Assembly: GCA_963682175.1 (NCBI GenBank)
Contig: OY821777.1
Span: 2,993,501 to 3,057,500 of the forward strand
DNA: 64,000 nt
Direction of reading: 5' to 3'
Source: Triglochin maritima
Taxonomy: Eukaryota; Streptophyta; Magnoliopsida; Alismatales; Juncaginaceae
This document shows positions 49,501 to 62,600 of this stretch, in pieces; the first letter of the stretch is position 1; each line of letters starts with the position of its first letter. The position numbers and the translations under genes are program-made. Below the pieces are notes generated by a model. It saw only the letters and a list, made by a program, of their open reading frames with translations, did not search any database and was not told the DNA's origin.

Positions 49501-49867
49501 TTATTTTAAAACTTATACGATATGAGTGAGTTGTTCTGTGACAAACATGATCTTGTTGTATATAAGAATATCTTAATATCGGCATTTAGTCTATCAATGT
49601 AAATTAAAACAATTATTAAGATTAAGCTCACCTCTTTACTTTTTATTTGAACAATCAACTCCTTGAATAGAGAGGAGATTCCACTGAGATCTCTCTCTTT
49701 CAATGAAGAGTTCCATGTAATGATAATGAGAAAATTCTGCAGGCTTTGTATGCGTAAGGGGTTTTGATCAGAGAACAAGAGCACCTCGCCCACTCCTAGC
49801 GCGACTGCATTTCCCAGCAAGCAAGTTACCAAAGAATAAGAATGCAACGACGAAGGAAGCTAAGTAG
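40505..49867 (+). CDS. DME/ROS1-like: DEMETER/ROS1-type 5-methylcytosine DNA glycosylase
   Basis: This bifunctional DNA glycosylase/lyase excises 5-methylcytosine, starting active DNA demethylation in the nucleus. Eighteen exons join in phase to 1911 residues: 40505-40823, 41196-43403, 44032-44122, 44213-45770, 46171-46250, 46438-46522, 46621-46712, 46799-46867, 47001-47037, 47128-47210, 47711-48244, 48368-48404, 48491-48548, 48718-48857, 48939-49004, 49099-49213, 49304-49342, 49743-49867. A basic region (KPKNKKHRPKVIKEGKSARK) precedes the first conserved domain (ADSFIARMHLIQG, about residue 830). The glycosylase helix-hairpin-helix has GLGLKSVECV with catalytic Lys1431, and Asp1449 follows in VDTNVGR. 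The 18-residue gap matches Arabidopsis DME. The Fe-S cluster Cys are 1516, 1523, 1526 and 1532. A Perm-CXXC unit (Cys1778, Cys1781) and the C-terminal RRM-like domain complete it. Length is closer to DME than ROS1, but the subgroup is not settled. One intron uses a GC donor. The exon 2 acceptor is the least certain junction. Confidence 0.95.
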
Positions 49868-51027
49868 ACCCTAACAGATCTAACAGAAACACATCTATAA
49901 ATATCTGATTACGAGAATTTGTTGTAAATTTATGTTTCCAATTGTAATCGTATACGCATCGTCGGCTTAAGCGTGTTGTCCTTCAAGAATGAGGTTGTAA
50001 GTTATAATTATCCATGATGATCATTACGCTAATTATGAATTACCCTCCTTGGACAACTTGACGTCTACACGTAACGGTTGATTTTTCGCGATTGCTCGAA
50101 TGCATAACTAACATCAGCGTTTAGTTGGCAGAAAGGTTCTGAGGTCTCATGGAACACAGGGGATGGAATGATGAATGTAAAATGGATTCTTAGCTTGCCT
50201 CTCTTACAGAACAGAAGATTTCAATCCTTGTGTAGTTGTGTTGGTTCCAAACCTTATGTATTTCCATGGTTATGTATACAGTGAATTCCTTACAGGCTAT
50301 CGCAAGTTAGAGATCACTTTTCTGAAAACTTGGATTGAAACTTCTCTTTCAACCTGAAGTTATTGAAACTTCTGGTTTCACTTCTCTTGGTTCAGCATGG
50401 AAACACAAAACATTAAATTGTTGGGATTATGCATTAGCATGACCACCACGAGACATAAAGAAAAGATAATAAAGATGAAGAAATTGCAAGTTTGTATCAT
50501 TTGGGATGAGGATAATAATGATAAGAAGGAAAAAAAATTGAAGAAAAAAAAACGTACTTCTTCGATGTAAAGTTTTACCCTCTCAACTTATCAACTATTT
50601 ATACTCCTATAGTTCTACCACCCACATTCCAAGTAATACCTCCGCGAAGTAATACCATAATCCACCATACGGAAATTGCAAGGAACTATAAATTATAAAT
50701 TTCACTAAAGATACAATTAGTTACTCTCGCTTCCCACCTTTCATTACCCATACCTTTTAAAATAATCAAAGACTAGATATTGAAGAACAAGAAATTCAAC
50801 ATGACAACCCAATTAACGGTCCCTAAAGCAATAGATTAACACTAGAAGACAACGATTAACGGTCCCTAAAATTCAATAGGAGTCTCTAAAACGAAACGGG
50901 CAAGTTGGGTGCATATTTATCAGCATAACCATTGGATTTCCAGGGAACCATCATTGTTTTGAGGTTTGGGTTATAAGTAGTAGTTTTGTTGGGTATGCAT
51001 ATGGAATTAAGCTCTAGCTTATAGACC
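49868..51027. other. 3' flank of the DEMETER-like gene, no gene recognised
   Basis: The first several hundred bases should hold the 3' UTR. The rest is AT-rich spacer. A short direct repeat AACGGTCCCTAAA occurs near 50816 and 50858. Confidence 0.5.
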
Positions 51028-53213
51028 CAGTTTGTTAGAACTCAAACCCTTGTTTAGGGTTAATCTCGGTTTAGTGGAGGATTAGGGCTTGCTTTGCATG
51101 GGGAAGTGGTGTGCATGGGGAAGAGGAGGTGAGGCGCGCACTGTGCGCGTGAGGGGGAGGCGTGGGCTGCCGAGTAGGGCATTGTAGCGAGGAGATGGGT
51201 TGGGTTTATAAACGTGATTTCTTCTCTCTCTCTCTCTCATTCTCTCCATTCACTCATTCTCTCCCTTTTCTCTTGTGCGGCGAGCAGCTGAGGAGGAGAC
51301 GACGCCAGTGGCGTGAGGCGTGCGGGGGACGCGCGCAAGGAGGTCACCGGAGGCGACGGGCGCGAGCGGAGCTCCGGCGGTTGCGTTGTCTTCGTTGAGG
51401 TATGTCAACTTGATAGTGTGATTTTGTGGTTCCTAACCCTCGTGGTAGGGTTGTGTTGGTCGGACGAGGAGGTCGGAGACCTCTTCGGCGTTGCTTCCGT
51501 GAGAAACCTCGGCTGGCGCGAGGTGGAAGACGACCAACGGTCGACCGGTCCCTTTGGGCGGTCGACCGAATGTAGTGTTTTTACCCGACTTTAACCTTCA
51601 CCGGTCGAACGATGCCTAGTGGTGGTCGACCGGTAGTGCATATTGCTGGTGAGTTGGGACATTTCTGCCTGTTGTCGGTCGACCGGTTCCTTGGGGCGTT
51701 CGACCGGAACTTAAGTGTACTGAGTAGATTTGCACGATTTGTTCGACCGATTGTATATTGCGTTCGACCGATTGTATGTTGTTTGACCGTTGGAGGTTTG
51801 CGTTCGACCGGTTATATGACTTAGAATAATAGGTTGACCCTGTCTGTTTTCGGTCGACCGAGACCCCTGAGTCTATCGACCGATAGAATTGAATTTAATG
51901 TTGATCAGACTCCAGATTTTGACCTCGTTCGGTCGACCGGTTTTAGACCCTTGTTCGACCGTTGGGGATTCTGTTTTGAGCGCAGCGGTAGACCGTTTTA
52001 GGCGTACGGTCGACCGATTCCTTTCTGGAACCGGTCGACCGAATCACCTCTTCCGGTCGACCGTTTGGGCCCAGAACAGAATTCCTGGTTCCCATTTTGA
52101 ACGCCAACTTTGTCCACGGAAACCCGTGTCCTCGCCTTGTGCGTGAGCCGGGAGGTGACGGTGGGCGCGTGATGTGTGCCTGCCAGGGACCGCCGTTGGG
52201 AAGAGTGTGGGTGTTTGGGACGCGTCACCTCCGTGTATGGACCGTGACTTGAGATGGATGTTTGGGCACTTTGTAGTATAGCAGGTCTGAGGGATCGCGG
52301 ATCCCAGTGTTGATGTTTGTGCGGGCACGCAACTGGCGTTGGGTGAGGTGACTACCGGCCCACGGGCTACGGAGGTCGCTGCCCTGCTTTTATAGCGGCG
52401 CGGTTGGTGTTTGCGTCTCGAGGAGCCTGATGACCTGACAGACTTCGGTCTGGACCCGTCCGATGTTGTGCCGGTGATGCCGCCGAGGTTGTGCCGGCGA
52501 TGACGATTGTTGGGCCGAGGCTGTTCCGGCTATGTTGATTCCTCGACTGGGCACCTATCGAGATGATGTTGTTATACCTTCCGGGCGACGGCCCCGTTGG
52601 TCCCTGTGGCTCCGACCACTGAGATTTGCAGATCTGTATTCTATCGGCGCGCAGACGTGACAGAGGCTCCCTGCCGAACCTTTGAGTAGTGTAGCCGAGT
52701 GTGGGGGGTGCGATGTCGCGTGCGGTAAGGCTGCATGTGCCTGCAGTAGGTCTCCTCGGGAGACTCGTTGTTGACTGTCGGACTGATGTCCTGTTTTACC
52801 CTTCGGGGGAACTGTTTTCCATTTTCTGTCGATGTCATGACACGCTACTAGTATGATAGGTTCATTTGTGTAATGCATGCATATAGGTGAGTTGGCATAC
52901 GAGTTTCCTTCTGGAAACTCAGGCATTGTTGTTGCATCTTTTTCAGGACTGCAGTAGGTCCCGTGGGGTGGTGATCGGTGGGCGCACGCATTTGGAGTCG
53001 GATCCTCTAGTCGGACCACTGAGGTCAACCTGATTACGTTTATCTTCTTTTGTCGTTTTGTTGTAATCATGTATTCATTTTGGCAAACTCTGATGTATTC
53101 TGGTGCACCGCTATTTGTTTATGAGAAGTAACAGTCCCGCATTTGATTATTGCGTTCTTTGTCTTGATTATGAATTTTTAAAATTTTCCGCTGTATCGGG
53201 ATGTTACACAGTT
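51028..53213 (+). mobile_element. Large solo LTR (2176 bp), TSD CAGTT, probably Ty3/gypsy-type
   Basis: The LTR runs from 51033 (TGTTAGAACTCAAACCC) to 53208 (TCGGGATGTTACA), TG..CA, with CAGTT on both sides (51028-51032 and 53209-53213). A TATA-like TTTATAAAC lies at about 51206, followed by a CT-rich leader (51219-51275). The middle is GC-rich and carries the CGGTCGACCG array. The terminal 900 bases align with the LTR at 19475-21187. The large size and the GTTACA end suggest a gypsy lineage such as the chromoviruses, but with no internal domain this is inference. Minus-strand frames here are shadows. Confidence 0.82.
51538..52072 (+). repeat. CGGTCGACCG palindrome array, about 18 copies, inside LTR
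   Basis: Exact or near copies of CGGTCGACCG start near 51539, 51557, 51602, 51622, 51675, 51697, 51740, 51758, 51780, 51798, 51850, 51874, 51928, 51950, 51985, 52005, 52030 and 52055. Some pairs are 18-22 bases apart. The commonest variant replaces the first GG by GT (GTTCGACCG). The sequence between copies is not conserved, so the motif rather than a longer unit is what recurs. Confidence 0.88.
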
Positions 53214-54170
53214 GACATGCAGAAGAAGTAAGATCAACAAAAATCGATGGATGTAACAAAATTGGACATGCAAAGAAGAAGAAAGCGACAAATTAGTTGT
53301 AAACCTTAAAATGAAATCAACATTAGTTCAGACAAGTAGTAGGGAATAACAGTCTTCCGCTATGACGTCGGTCACGAACTTGGCACTGGATTGGTCGCGA
53401 CAATAGAATGAGAAATAGTAGAAAGTGGTAAAGAGTGCGTTAGGAGAGGAAGGAAAAAGTGGAAAATGATGGAGTTACCTTTTGAAATATTACGGGGATA
53501 TGAGTTAGGATTTTCACATTTGATGAGGGTAGAATCGTAAAACATCAATGACATTTCATGTAATAACATCAATGAAATTATCTTGAAATCTATGCAGAAG
53601 TTGAGAATCTCGCCCCACCAGCTTTTCCATTCGTCTTTAAATAACGGAAATCTGGATTCTCATGCAATCCAGATTTCGCAGAATCCTTACGGTGTTTGGA
53701 CGCATTAACAGTAGAATGTGAGATTCCTAGATAATCTGGAACCAGATAACTGCATATCCAAACAATGCCTTAATTAAATTTATCATTTATGTGAATTATA
53801 TTTGTCTTCTTAATTAATGAAAAAGTTAAGTGTGTTTTTTATTTAAAAAAGAAGTTCACGTGGTTAGTTTGACATAGTCACACAGCGAATTATGACAACA
53901 ATAATCAAAAATCCATCCATCAATTCACCTTATCCAAACTTATAACGGGTTAACGATCTCGATCGATCCCCCACATCAGACGTCACCATCACTTACAAAT
54001 CCCACACAAACGATAAGATTTATCTTCCCACTGCGGCCGTCCGATCCGAAACGAACGGTCACGAAAACACAGAAAGTCGAGGGACTAATCCGTAAATTTC
54101 CCAACCCTAACGGGAAGGGTGGAACCAAAAACCCGTTCGCCGCTTGAGACTCGAGGGTCGTATAAAAACA
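53214..54170. other. Intergenic and promoter region of the Alba gene
   Basis: No gene is seen. At 53640-53770 there is a small inverted structure (AATCTGGATT...AATCCAGATT) and GTGTTTGGACGCATTA...TATCCAAACAATGCC facing each other, which resemble MITE ends. The last 200 bases before 54170 are probably the promoter; CCAACCCTAACGGG at about 54100 resembles a telo-box. Confidence 0.4.
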
Positions 54171-54251
54171 GAGACGGAGAGAAACCAAATAAAAAAGTGG
54201 TTTTTTTTATCCCCTTCTTCTCGAGTTGAATCGGAGAAAGGCGAATCCAAG

Positions 54252-54792
54252 GTATTGTGTTGCGTTTCGGTTTTCGAATCCATGATATCATGCCTTTATC
54301 GGTTTTGTTGCGTTTTTTTCCTTCCTTTTTTGGGGGATTTTGTGTGTGTTTTTTTCTCCTTTATTTGCTGGTTCCTATGGTCTATAAGGGTTTGCTGGGG
54401 TTTTTGGTTGTTATCGTGAAGGATCGGGTTTTGGAGTCGTGTTTTATCTCCCGGTTTTCTATTGGCGCATTTGCGGTTTGGATTTGTCTGTTCGATCGGT
54501 TTGTAGGTGATTAAGAAGGCATAAAGATGTGTTTTTTTAATGTAATTTTCTGGATTTGATGTGTTTTTTTCCTCTGAGAAATGGTTTTTTGGTTGATGTG
54601 TTTGCATTTATGTATTCACCTTTGGCTTTGACTTGAGACAATCATTAATGCATCTGATACTTGTGGTTAAATCCGTATTGCCATATATGGATGTTTGATC
54701 TATTTAAATATAATCGGTTTGGTTGTACATTGCCAATATTGTGTTTCCATACAAGCATTAAAGGGTTTTTTGTTTGTTTTATTTATGACTAG
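54252..54792 (+). other. Probable leader intron of the Alba gene
   Basis: A donor (CCAAG then GTATTG) at 54252 and an acceptor (ACTAG) at 54791-54792 would leave a leader exon before 54252 and place the ATG ten bases after the acceptor. The enclosed sequence is T-rich, as plant introns are. The open frames inside it have no features. Confidence 0.5.
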
Positions 54793-54802
54793 GTTGAATT
54801 AG

Positions 54803-57447
54803 ATGGATCGGTACCAAAGAGTTGAGAAACCTAAGGAGGAGACTCCTATCAATGAGAATGAGATTCGGATCACCGCCCAAGGGAGGATGCGAAACTACAT
54901 ATCTTACGCCACCAGCCTTCTTCAGGTTGTTGACATTTTACTAATGTACCTTTTCTGTTTAAATATTGGTTAGCCTTTTTGTGAATAAAGTGATTTCACC
55001 ATATTAAATTGACAAAAGTATTGCACCTTTTTATTTTTAGATGATTTTGTGAGAAAGTGATTTCACCGTATTGAATTGATGAAAGTAATGTACTTTCCTG
55101 TTTAAATGTGGGTTAGCATTCTCGTGGCCAAAGCGATTTCACCATGTTAAATTGATGAAATTCGCTTGGTGACTTGCTTTTGTACTTAGCCATCTTGCCT
55201 CTTTCTCAGGAAAAGGGTTCTGACGAGATTGTCCTGAAAGCCATGGGAAGAGCAATAAACAAAACAGTGATGATAGTGGAGCTTATCAAGGTTCAATTTG
55301 TTTCCATATATTATTTTTCTTCCATTGCTGAGGCACTCTGTTAGTGAGTACGGATTTCAAAGCGTCAAAATCACTCTTATTTTTGTTGTGACGCAGAGAA
55401 GGATTGTTGGTCTTCACCAGATTATGGCTATTGGGTCAACTGATATCACTGACACATGGGAGCCATTGGAGGAAGGCCTTCTTCCGTAGATATCTTTCAT
55501 CATTCTAAATTTTGGACTTTCCATTTGGTCAACCTTTGATTGCATTTATCAACTTCGTTATTCTTTTCTCATTTAGTTTCAAATATAATCTTGTTGCACA
55601 GGCTTGAAACTACAAGGCATGTATCTATGATAACAATCACCTTGTCAAAAAAGGAGCCAGATGTGTCATCTATTGGGTGAGCAAGAATATCTTTCTTTTT
55701 TTATTATATTGAAATGTTAACAGACCTTTCATCTATTGGGTGAACAAGAATACCTATTGATGTTTCATTGTTTCAACTTTCCACATTGAAAACCACAATC
55801 TGTGTCATTTGTTTGTCTGCCTACTCTACCGTCATTCTGTTTATGGAAGAAAATCCTATTTGATCTTACCAATTTATCTCTAGTTGTTTTGTTTTCAATT
55901 CCAACCATTTGGAAGTGAATTCATAACCAAGTATAGATTGCAATTCACTTGTTTTCAATTTATTGATTTGTCTCATTTGTTTACATTACTTCAATCGTTC
56001 AAGTATCCAGTACTTGAATGTTGGATTTGATGGCATTGCTTGTGTAGAGGCTCTGTGGCCTTTAATAGAACCAAGCATATTCGTTCAATATCTAACCCAG
56101 TTTTGCTATTCTTTTTCTATAGCAATACTACATATGAATGTATCATGGGCTAGTAAGCTCTGTAAAAATTTATTTAAAACTCAACTACTTCAAATCTGCA
56201 CTTGCATGAATTCAAAGTGCGAAATATCTCACAGTATTAAATTGTCAAGGATGCCTCGCTATTTAATTAGTATTTGTATCTCTTTAAAGGCTATCATTTG
56301 CTCGTTGCGACCACAGTTCTGAAATTTTCGCTTGAAACCTTCATAGTTCCTGTAACTAGTCTTTGATGTGTAAACATATCAAAGTATTTTATCTCTTAGA
56401 GCATGTTTCTGTATGAACAAGTGCCATTTTATTTTGAAAATTCTTAGTTGGCTGTTCCTCTCATCTTGTTTACGTGTTTCTTTCAACAGGTATCAGCCTC
56501 CTTTACCTGCTGATCAGGTGAAACCATCGACAGAACATGATTATGAAAGGGGTATTTTACTTCAACTAAGTCTAGGTTTTATTTTTCTGTAGTTGTCAAA
56601 AATTACTTGTGTAATGTTTTCTGAAATCCAGATGAAATCCCAAGTGGAAGAAGCAGAGGCCGTAGTGGTCGAGGAAGAGGAAGGGCAAGAGGTATTTTTT
56701 GTTAGAAGAGGCCATGACTGAAGATCCGTATAAAATATATGGAAAATTGTGAATATTGTGCTGGTTGGTTGCTTTTTATTCATAAATTATTCCTTACAGG
56801 GAATGGCAACATTGTTGAAGGCCATGACGATGGAGAGTGGGACAATCAGGGCCGAGGATATAGTAGAGGTGGTTCAAATCATAGTCGAGGCCGTGGTTCA
56901 CGAGGTCGTGGAGGTAGAGGTGGCTATGGAGGTCAAGCTGATTACCAATACGAAGCAGAATCTGGTGCTTATAACGAAGAAGCACCTTTTCCTGTTCGAG
57001 GCCGTGGTAAATCCTCACTTGTTCCTTGTTTTGTTACATTTATTTAAGTCTGATATATAACGATGATACACGAAAAAAAATATTATTTGAATTTTGCTAT
57101 TGCATATCAAGTAGAATATATGTCGTGTTATCAATCTAAAGTAATCCTAGATTAATATCCTCATACCGTACTTGGAACTGGATAAATGCAAACTTATCCT
57201 ATTTAATTAGACAATTAATGTCTTACCATTGTGGTCTTCTGTTTTGTCAAAAAAATGTTGCAGAAAATTTCCCAAGAGACGTGGATGTACTGAATTTAAC
57301 TTGACATGTTTCCCATTTTTTAAATAATTAAATCGACAAGTTATAAACCCGTTTTTAGGTCGTGGACGTGGAAGGAGTCAATTTCGTGGGAGGGGTCGTG
57401 GTAGGTCAAATGGTCAGCAGATCCAAGCAGGTGCTGCGGAAGCATAG
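54803..57447 (+). CDS. Alba-domain RNA-binding protein with RGG repeats
   Basis: Eight exons (54803-54925, 55210-55290, 55397-55485, 55602-55676, 56490-56551, 56632-56691, 56800-57006, 57359-57447) join in phase to 261 residues. The Alba fold covers about residues 19-115: NENEIRITAQGRMRNYISYA, GSDEIVLKAMGRAINKTVMI, LHQIMAIGSTDI and HVSMITITLSKKEPD. The C-terminal half is arginine/glycine-rich, with GRSRGRSGRGRGRAR and several RGRG clusters, ending AGAAEA. This is the long, RGG-bearing class of plant Alba proteins (the ALBA4-6 type in Arabidopsis). That class binds RNA, associates with stress granules and processing bodies, and can act on mRNA stability. Which subclass member it is cannot be decided here. 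No break is seen. Confidence 0.93.
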
Positions 57448-59679
57448 TTGGATCAAATATTTTTAAATTTTTTTACTTGATTTTCTATGTCGATGCTCCT
57501 TTTGGGATTTCTTATTTGTTATTTAGGATTAAGATTAACTTAGCTTGTATAAACCTCTTGCCATGGCAAGGTGACAATTTTCTTTTTTCCCCATTGAGAA
57601 TGTTTATCCAGTGTATCATTTGGTTCAGTTCTTGTTTATTTTCCAAATTCCACACTGGACTGTAGTAGCATTTTGTGAAACATAGCAGCGTATTTATAAT
57701 GTGTCTGGTTTTTGGTTTCACCTGCCTCACACATTTAGTTGACATCTTGGGAATGTTTGTCTATTTATATTTTTCTCCAGATGCATACTGCATTTGGAAT
57801 GCTAATGGTTTAATTTGTTTTGAACATTGTGGATGGAGTCATTAGCTCATTATGCATCTTCATCATGAGCATCTTCAGTATCACTTGTCTCTTCAATTGT
57901 CGTTAGATTCTTTCAGCACAAGATGATGTCAAAAGAAAGAGATTGAATATCGTGCTGTTTTTCATACTCGTTTAGTTTGATTGAGGGAGAGGAAGACGGG
58001 GATTGTAGCTTCTAGCAAATGCAAGGTGTTCTACATGTGACGCTGAAGATTTAAGATTTTTTAAGTATGGCTGTGGATACATGGTCATACAATTTATTTA
58101 CGCAAGTACTAGCTTTTCAAAAAAAGAAAAAGAAAAAAAAGAGAGAGATTAAAGGTTTTGTTGTTGTTAATGGGCATGAGCTGCGTGACGACCTTCAACA
58201 GAAGATTTGTAACGTCTTGAAAGATTTGTATAATGCCAGTGAGCTTGTCAACGACACAACAAAAGGTTATGTCGACGACAAGAATGCGAGTTTAGGTATA
58301 GGAGTAGGTTTTCAGGTGATGGAGAAATATAAAAGGAAAGAACCAACATGTGCATTTTGACAATGGGTTTAGGATTAAGATTTGTCAAGGGATTTGTGTT
58401 ACAATATATCTTTTAAATTAGTTCATTCTAGTGTTCTAGGATATTAGTATTCAAGTATAGGTTGGAAAATAATGAACATGAGAATGAGGGCTTATTTGGG
58501 GGTAGAGGCAACACCATGTTCTTACATATATCATCATTAACAATAAATCCGTTAGTATTTTTCTTTTTCTTTTTGAAAAGTTGGTGTTTGCTCGTGCCCA
58601 TTAAACCCCACCCTAGCTGGATGCGGCTAAATTCCACTACAACTTTTAAAATATAACAAAATACACAAGCACAAAGTCCGTGTTTAGGATGTGAAGCATA
58701 GGTGCAACCCTAAATGATCAAAATCATATGTAAATTAACAACATGATAGATTATAATGCATAAAAAGGAAATCAATTTCATTGCAAGACTCATCCAATCA
58801 AGGGGCCCACCGCAAATCACGTGTCATAGCGTAGAAAAGTGACTAGCAAACTGGGTATCAATCCCATTTTTTGCTATATTTTTACATTTAAGGCATGTCG
58901 AAAAGTAATATGAACACTCAAATGGTAGGGGAAAAACGGAATCTAGTGTAAAAGTAAAAAAAAAATTGACTGAATTCTGTTGTTTGTGTTTTTTTGGACT
59001 AATAATTTCAATCGGTCTGGATACCAAAACACGGAGGACTGAAATGAGAATTTCAATCAGAAGATTTGAATTTTTTTGAGCAAATTAGAACGAATGATCG
59101 AATGAATTTTGATCGTCCGAATTGATGATTCCAGACTTCCAGTTAAGGATTTTGGTGGGCCGAAATGCATTCGGTCGTCCGTTAAGATAATTTTGGTGGA
59201 AGGAATAGTTGACGGTCGACCATATACGATGAGTTTTCGTTACCTTCCAACCTTAAACGTTAGAAAGAAAAAAGAATATTTTTGTTGATACTGCGGAAAA
59301 CAACAGAAAGTAAAGTTAGATTTCAAGAGAGGCTCAAACAACTCATATTTTAGCAATCTAAAGAAAATATTTTTATTTCCCTTGATTTTCGTCGGATTCA
59401 ATGCACATAAAACCCTCAATTAAGTTTTCATTCTAAATACCAAATATATTAAAAACAAGATTATTTCAAACCACAGGTATACGAACTCAAAACCGAACCG
59501 AACCGGAACCACTTACTCAAACTACTGCTGTTGTACGCCTACTAGGGCTGGGTTGTAAGAAGTTGTTCCACACACCAACCATCGGCGTGAACGAAAAGGG
59601 GGATATTTTGATATTTTCTCGTCTCGTCTCGTCTCGTCTTCGAATCTCACCCAAATCCCCGTCCCCGTCTCGATCTCCG
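57448..59679. other. Intergenic: Alba 3' UTR, A-rich tails, RPN3 promoter
   Basis: The first few hundred bases should be the Alba 3' UTR. An A/G-rich run at 58119-58145 and an inverted T/C-rich run at 58556-58575, each next to a TTTTCAAAAA-type junction, resemble retroposon tails, but no target duplications were found. The 97-residue open frame at 58067-58360 crosses the first run and shows no domain. Around 59085-59225 there are diverged GATCG, GGTCGTCCG and CGGTCGACC motifs, possibly an LTR scrap. Confidence 0.4.
59616..59640 (+). repeat. TCTCG pentanucleotide repeat in RPN3 leader
   Basis: Nearly five units of TCTCG (then TCTTCG) lie some 40-60 bases before the RPN3 ATG, in the expected 5' UTR. 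A second short repeat, (GGTTT)n at about 59797-59821, lies in intron 1 after a telo-box-like AAACCCTAA (59766-59774). Confidence 0.8.
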
Positions 59680-62600
59680 ATGGCTCCGACCGACGACGTG
59701 GAGATGAAGGAGGCGCAATCCGACTCCGCCCCTACCACCTCCCCGACCCTCCTCCGTAAGATCCCAAACCCTAACCTCCAAATCCCCGGCTCTAGGGTTT
59801 GGTTTGGTTTGGTTTGGTTTGGATATGATCCTGACTTTTGCTTTCAGGTATGAACGAGATCGTCAGCCTCGTCCAGACCGGCGCCGTCTCCAAGGAGATG
59901 CGCCATGTCGTCCGCGCCGTCCGCCTCACCATGGGGATCCGCCCGAAGCTCACGGCCGGGGTTGTTTCCAGGTTGATCTCTCGCGTCCTCGCGCCCGGAT
60001 CCGAGGCTTTGGCGAGGCTTTCGTCTTATCTTCCCAAGGTGAGGGTTTCAGGTTGGATTTTGTGCTGAACGTTTCTAACTTTTGAAGGTTTAGGTTTAGG
60101 GTTTGGGATCGGGATGTGGATAATTGGAGTTTAGTGATAAGTTTTCTTGATTGCTTACATAGGGATTATTGACATGCATGTGGTGGTGAGCAACTAAACA
60201 ATGTATATGCTATATAATCCAAAATTAGATGTCAATTGAGCTTTTTTTGGTATACGTAAGTTCTGATAATGTTATACCGTATAAAGTTATCGCATCCACT
60301 CTTTGGTGAGAGTTTGAGGTTGGATTTGGGGGGTTTTGTGGTGGAAGTTGTCATCTTTGGAGGTTTGGGTTTTGTGGGAGTTAGGGTTTGGGATGTGCTG
60401 GAAACATTTGCCGAGATGTGGAGAATTGGAGTTTGGGGATTAGTTTTCTTAATTGCTAACTGCCTAACTTAGGATTGTTGGTATGCATGTGGTGGTGAGC
60501 AACTAAACAGTGTACACAGTAGTGTCCGCAGTTAGAGGTCAATTGACTTTTTCTTTGTACGCCACAATTTAGCTATACATTCCTTCAGATTTCTTTGTAC
60601 ACCATCCTTGTATATGTGAAGTCAATTGCTCCATGTTGGGCTTACGTGACTGGATGAAACCAAGTTATTTGTCATGGAAAGGCAACACTTTGGAGGAACA
60701 TCCGACCACGTAATAGGTAGTGAGATGAGATATTAGTTGCAATTCTACAGTGGATAAAAAAATATCCTGCCCTAGGCTTCTCTATGACTATTTGGGTTCT
60801 TACTCAGGATCAAGAAAGAAGTTTCATTTGATACTGGTAGGGAATAGGGATGGATCACTTCTCCCTTAGAGCACATCTTTTGGTCGTTTTTGCTAGTTAT
60901 TTTTCTTCCACAATACGTTTTACATACATCGTGTCACAATAGGATGTGGTTCGTGTATTTGGGATCGTTTCCTTATGCCAATGATTAATTTTTTTAAGTG
61001 TGCTATGGATTGGTTGCGTAAGGCTGACTGGTAGTCATTAGGATTTAGGATAAAGTTCATATTTCAGTGTTAAAAGTTTATTGTTTTGTTCAAGAGAACT
61101 TCTGCTACAAGTCTATTTCATCCGTTGAGTAATATGTTTGTTGTTTTGGTCAAGTGACCTATATGCTTGTACATATTTACCTTTCTTCGCAGCAATAGTA
61201 ATGCAATATTATTATTGTTTCTTCAATAATGACTAGAAAATATCAAATGTTTTTCCACTTGTGTTAACCTACTAATTATAGGTTGAGCTGATTTTTACAA
61301 TCCTGACACGGATACATCTGCTAGCAAATATCTGTTAGTATGGAAGTATTTTGTAGCTTAAGTTCTTTGGTTATAGACAACTATTATATTTGACTGAAGT
61401 GTGGTCAGCAATTGTCGCAATCTTGATAAAACCCCACTTGATGAAATAAGGCTTCATAGTTATATTTGTTTCCTTTTACCAGTAAAAAAAGGCTTGATAG
61501 TTTTTTTTTGTGATATTGGGCTTACCTTAGATGATATCATTTCACTTAGCAGTGGTGGTTCAGTGTCTCAGAAGGCCCGGAACATATCTTTACATTCTCA
61601 ATGCTTGCAAGTTAGCAATGAGTTCATTTTTTTCTTTTTGCATCTTTGTAATTGAAAACCTTTGTGCTTTGACAACAGGAAGATGAACATGATATGGATG
61701 TTGATACAGCGGCTTCAGCAGCTCAAGGTTCAACGAAGCATTTTTTCCCGGAAGTGGAAATTTACTGTTACTTGCTTGTATTAATTTTCCTGATAGACCA
61801 AAAAAGATATGATGAGGTAACTTCATGCACTGCTATACTCCTTATGGACGGACACAACCAAGTTTTTGAAATCCAATGCCTTATTTATTTTGTTCTCTAG
61901 GCCAAAGCTTGTTCAACTGCTGGTATTGCTCGTATAAAGAGTATGAACCGCAGAACTGTCGATGTCTTGGCATCTAGGCTCTACTTCTATTACTCACTAT
62001 GCTACGAGCTCACCAATAGCCTTTCTGAAATCAGAGGGTGAGGAATTATTTGCTTTTCTACTATTATTTGTTCAGATCGAGTTTCTAGCACCCAATCAAA
62101 AAAAAGATTGAGTTTCTAGCACGGAGTTTCATTTGTTCTGTAACTGATGTTATGTTTCCAGAAACCTGCTTGCCTTGCACCGAATGGCTACACTTCGTAG
62201 GGATGAGCTGGGCCAGGTTTCTACCTAGTTGACTTTATGCATGTTGGTACTTGAACTAGGAATTTTGTAGACTTGAAACATCTCCATATTCATGGTATGC
62301 AGGAAACTGTTCTTAATCTTCTACTTCGCAATTACCTGCACTACAACTTATATGATCAAGCAGAAAAGCTGAGATCAAAGGCCCCTCGATTTGAAGCTCA
62401 TTCTAATCAACAGGTAGCTTTTGAAAATCATATTTATTTGGTTGAATTTGTCCCTAATTCTCACATAATATTCTAAAACTGAGCCAAGTATTTGCTTCTG
62501 TAAGGTAAGTAGATATATATTCACTTGCGGAACATAGTGCAACACACTTTTTGGACTTTTCACCCAAGAGCAATTTGTCTTTAAACACTTGCAGTGTTAC

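Noticed and set aside
52555..53070. 171-codon minus-strand open frame
   Set aside because: It lies wholly within the GC-rich solo LTR and has no family features; long open frames are expected in GC-rich DNA.
58067..58360. 97-codon open frame with a lysine run
   Set aside because: The lysines come from an A-run that looks like a retroposon tail; no splice or domain support.
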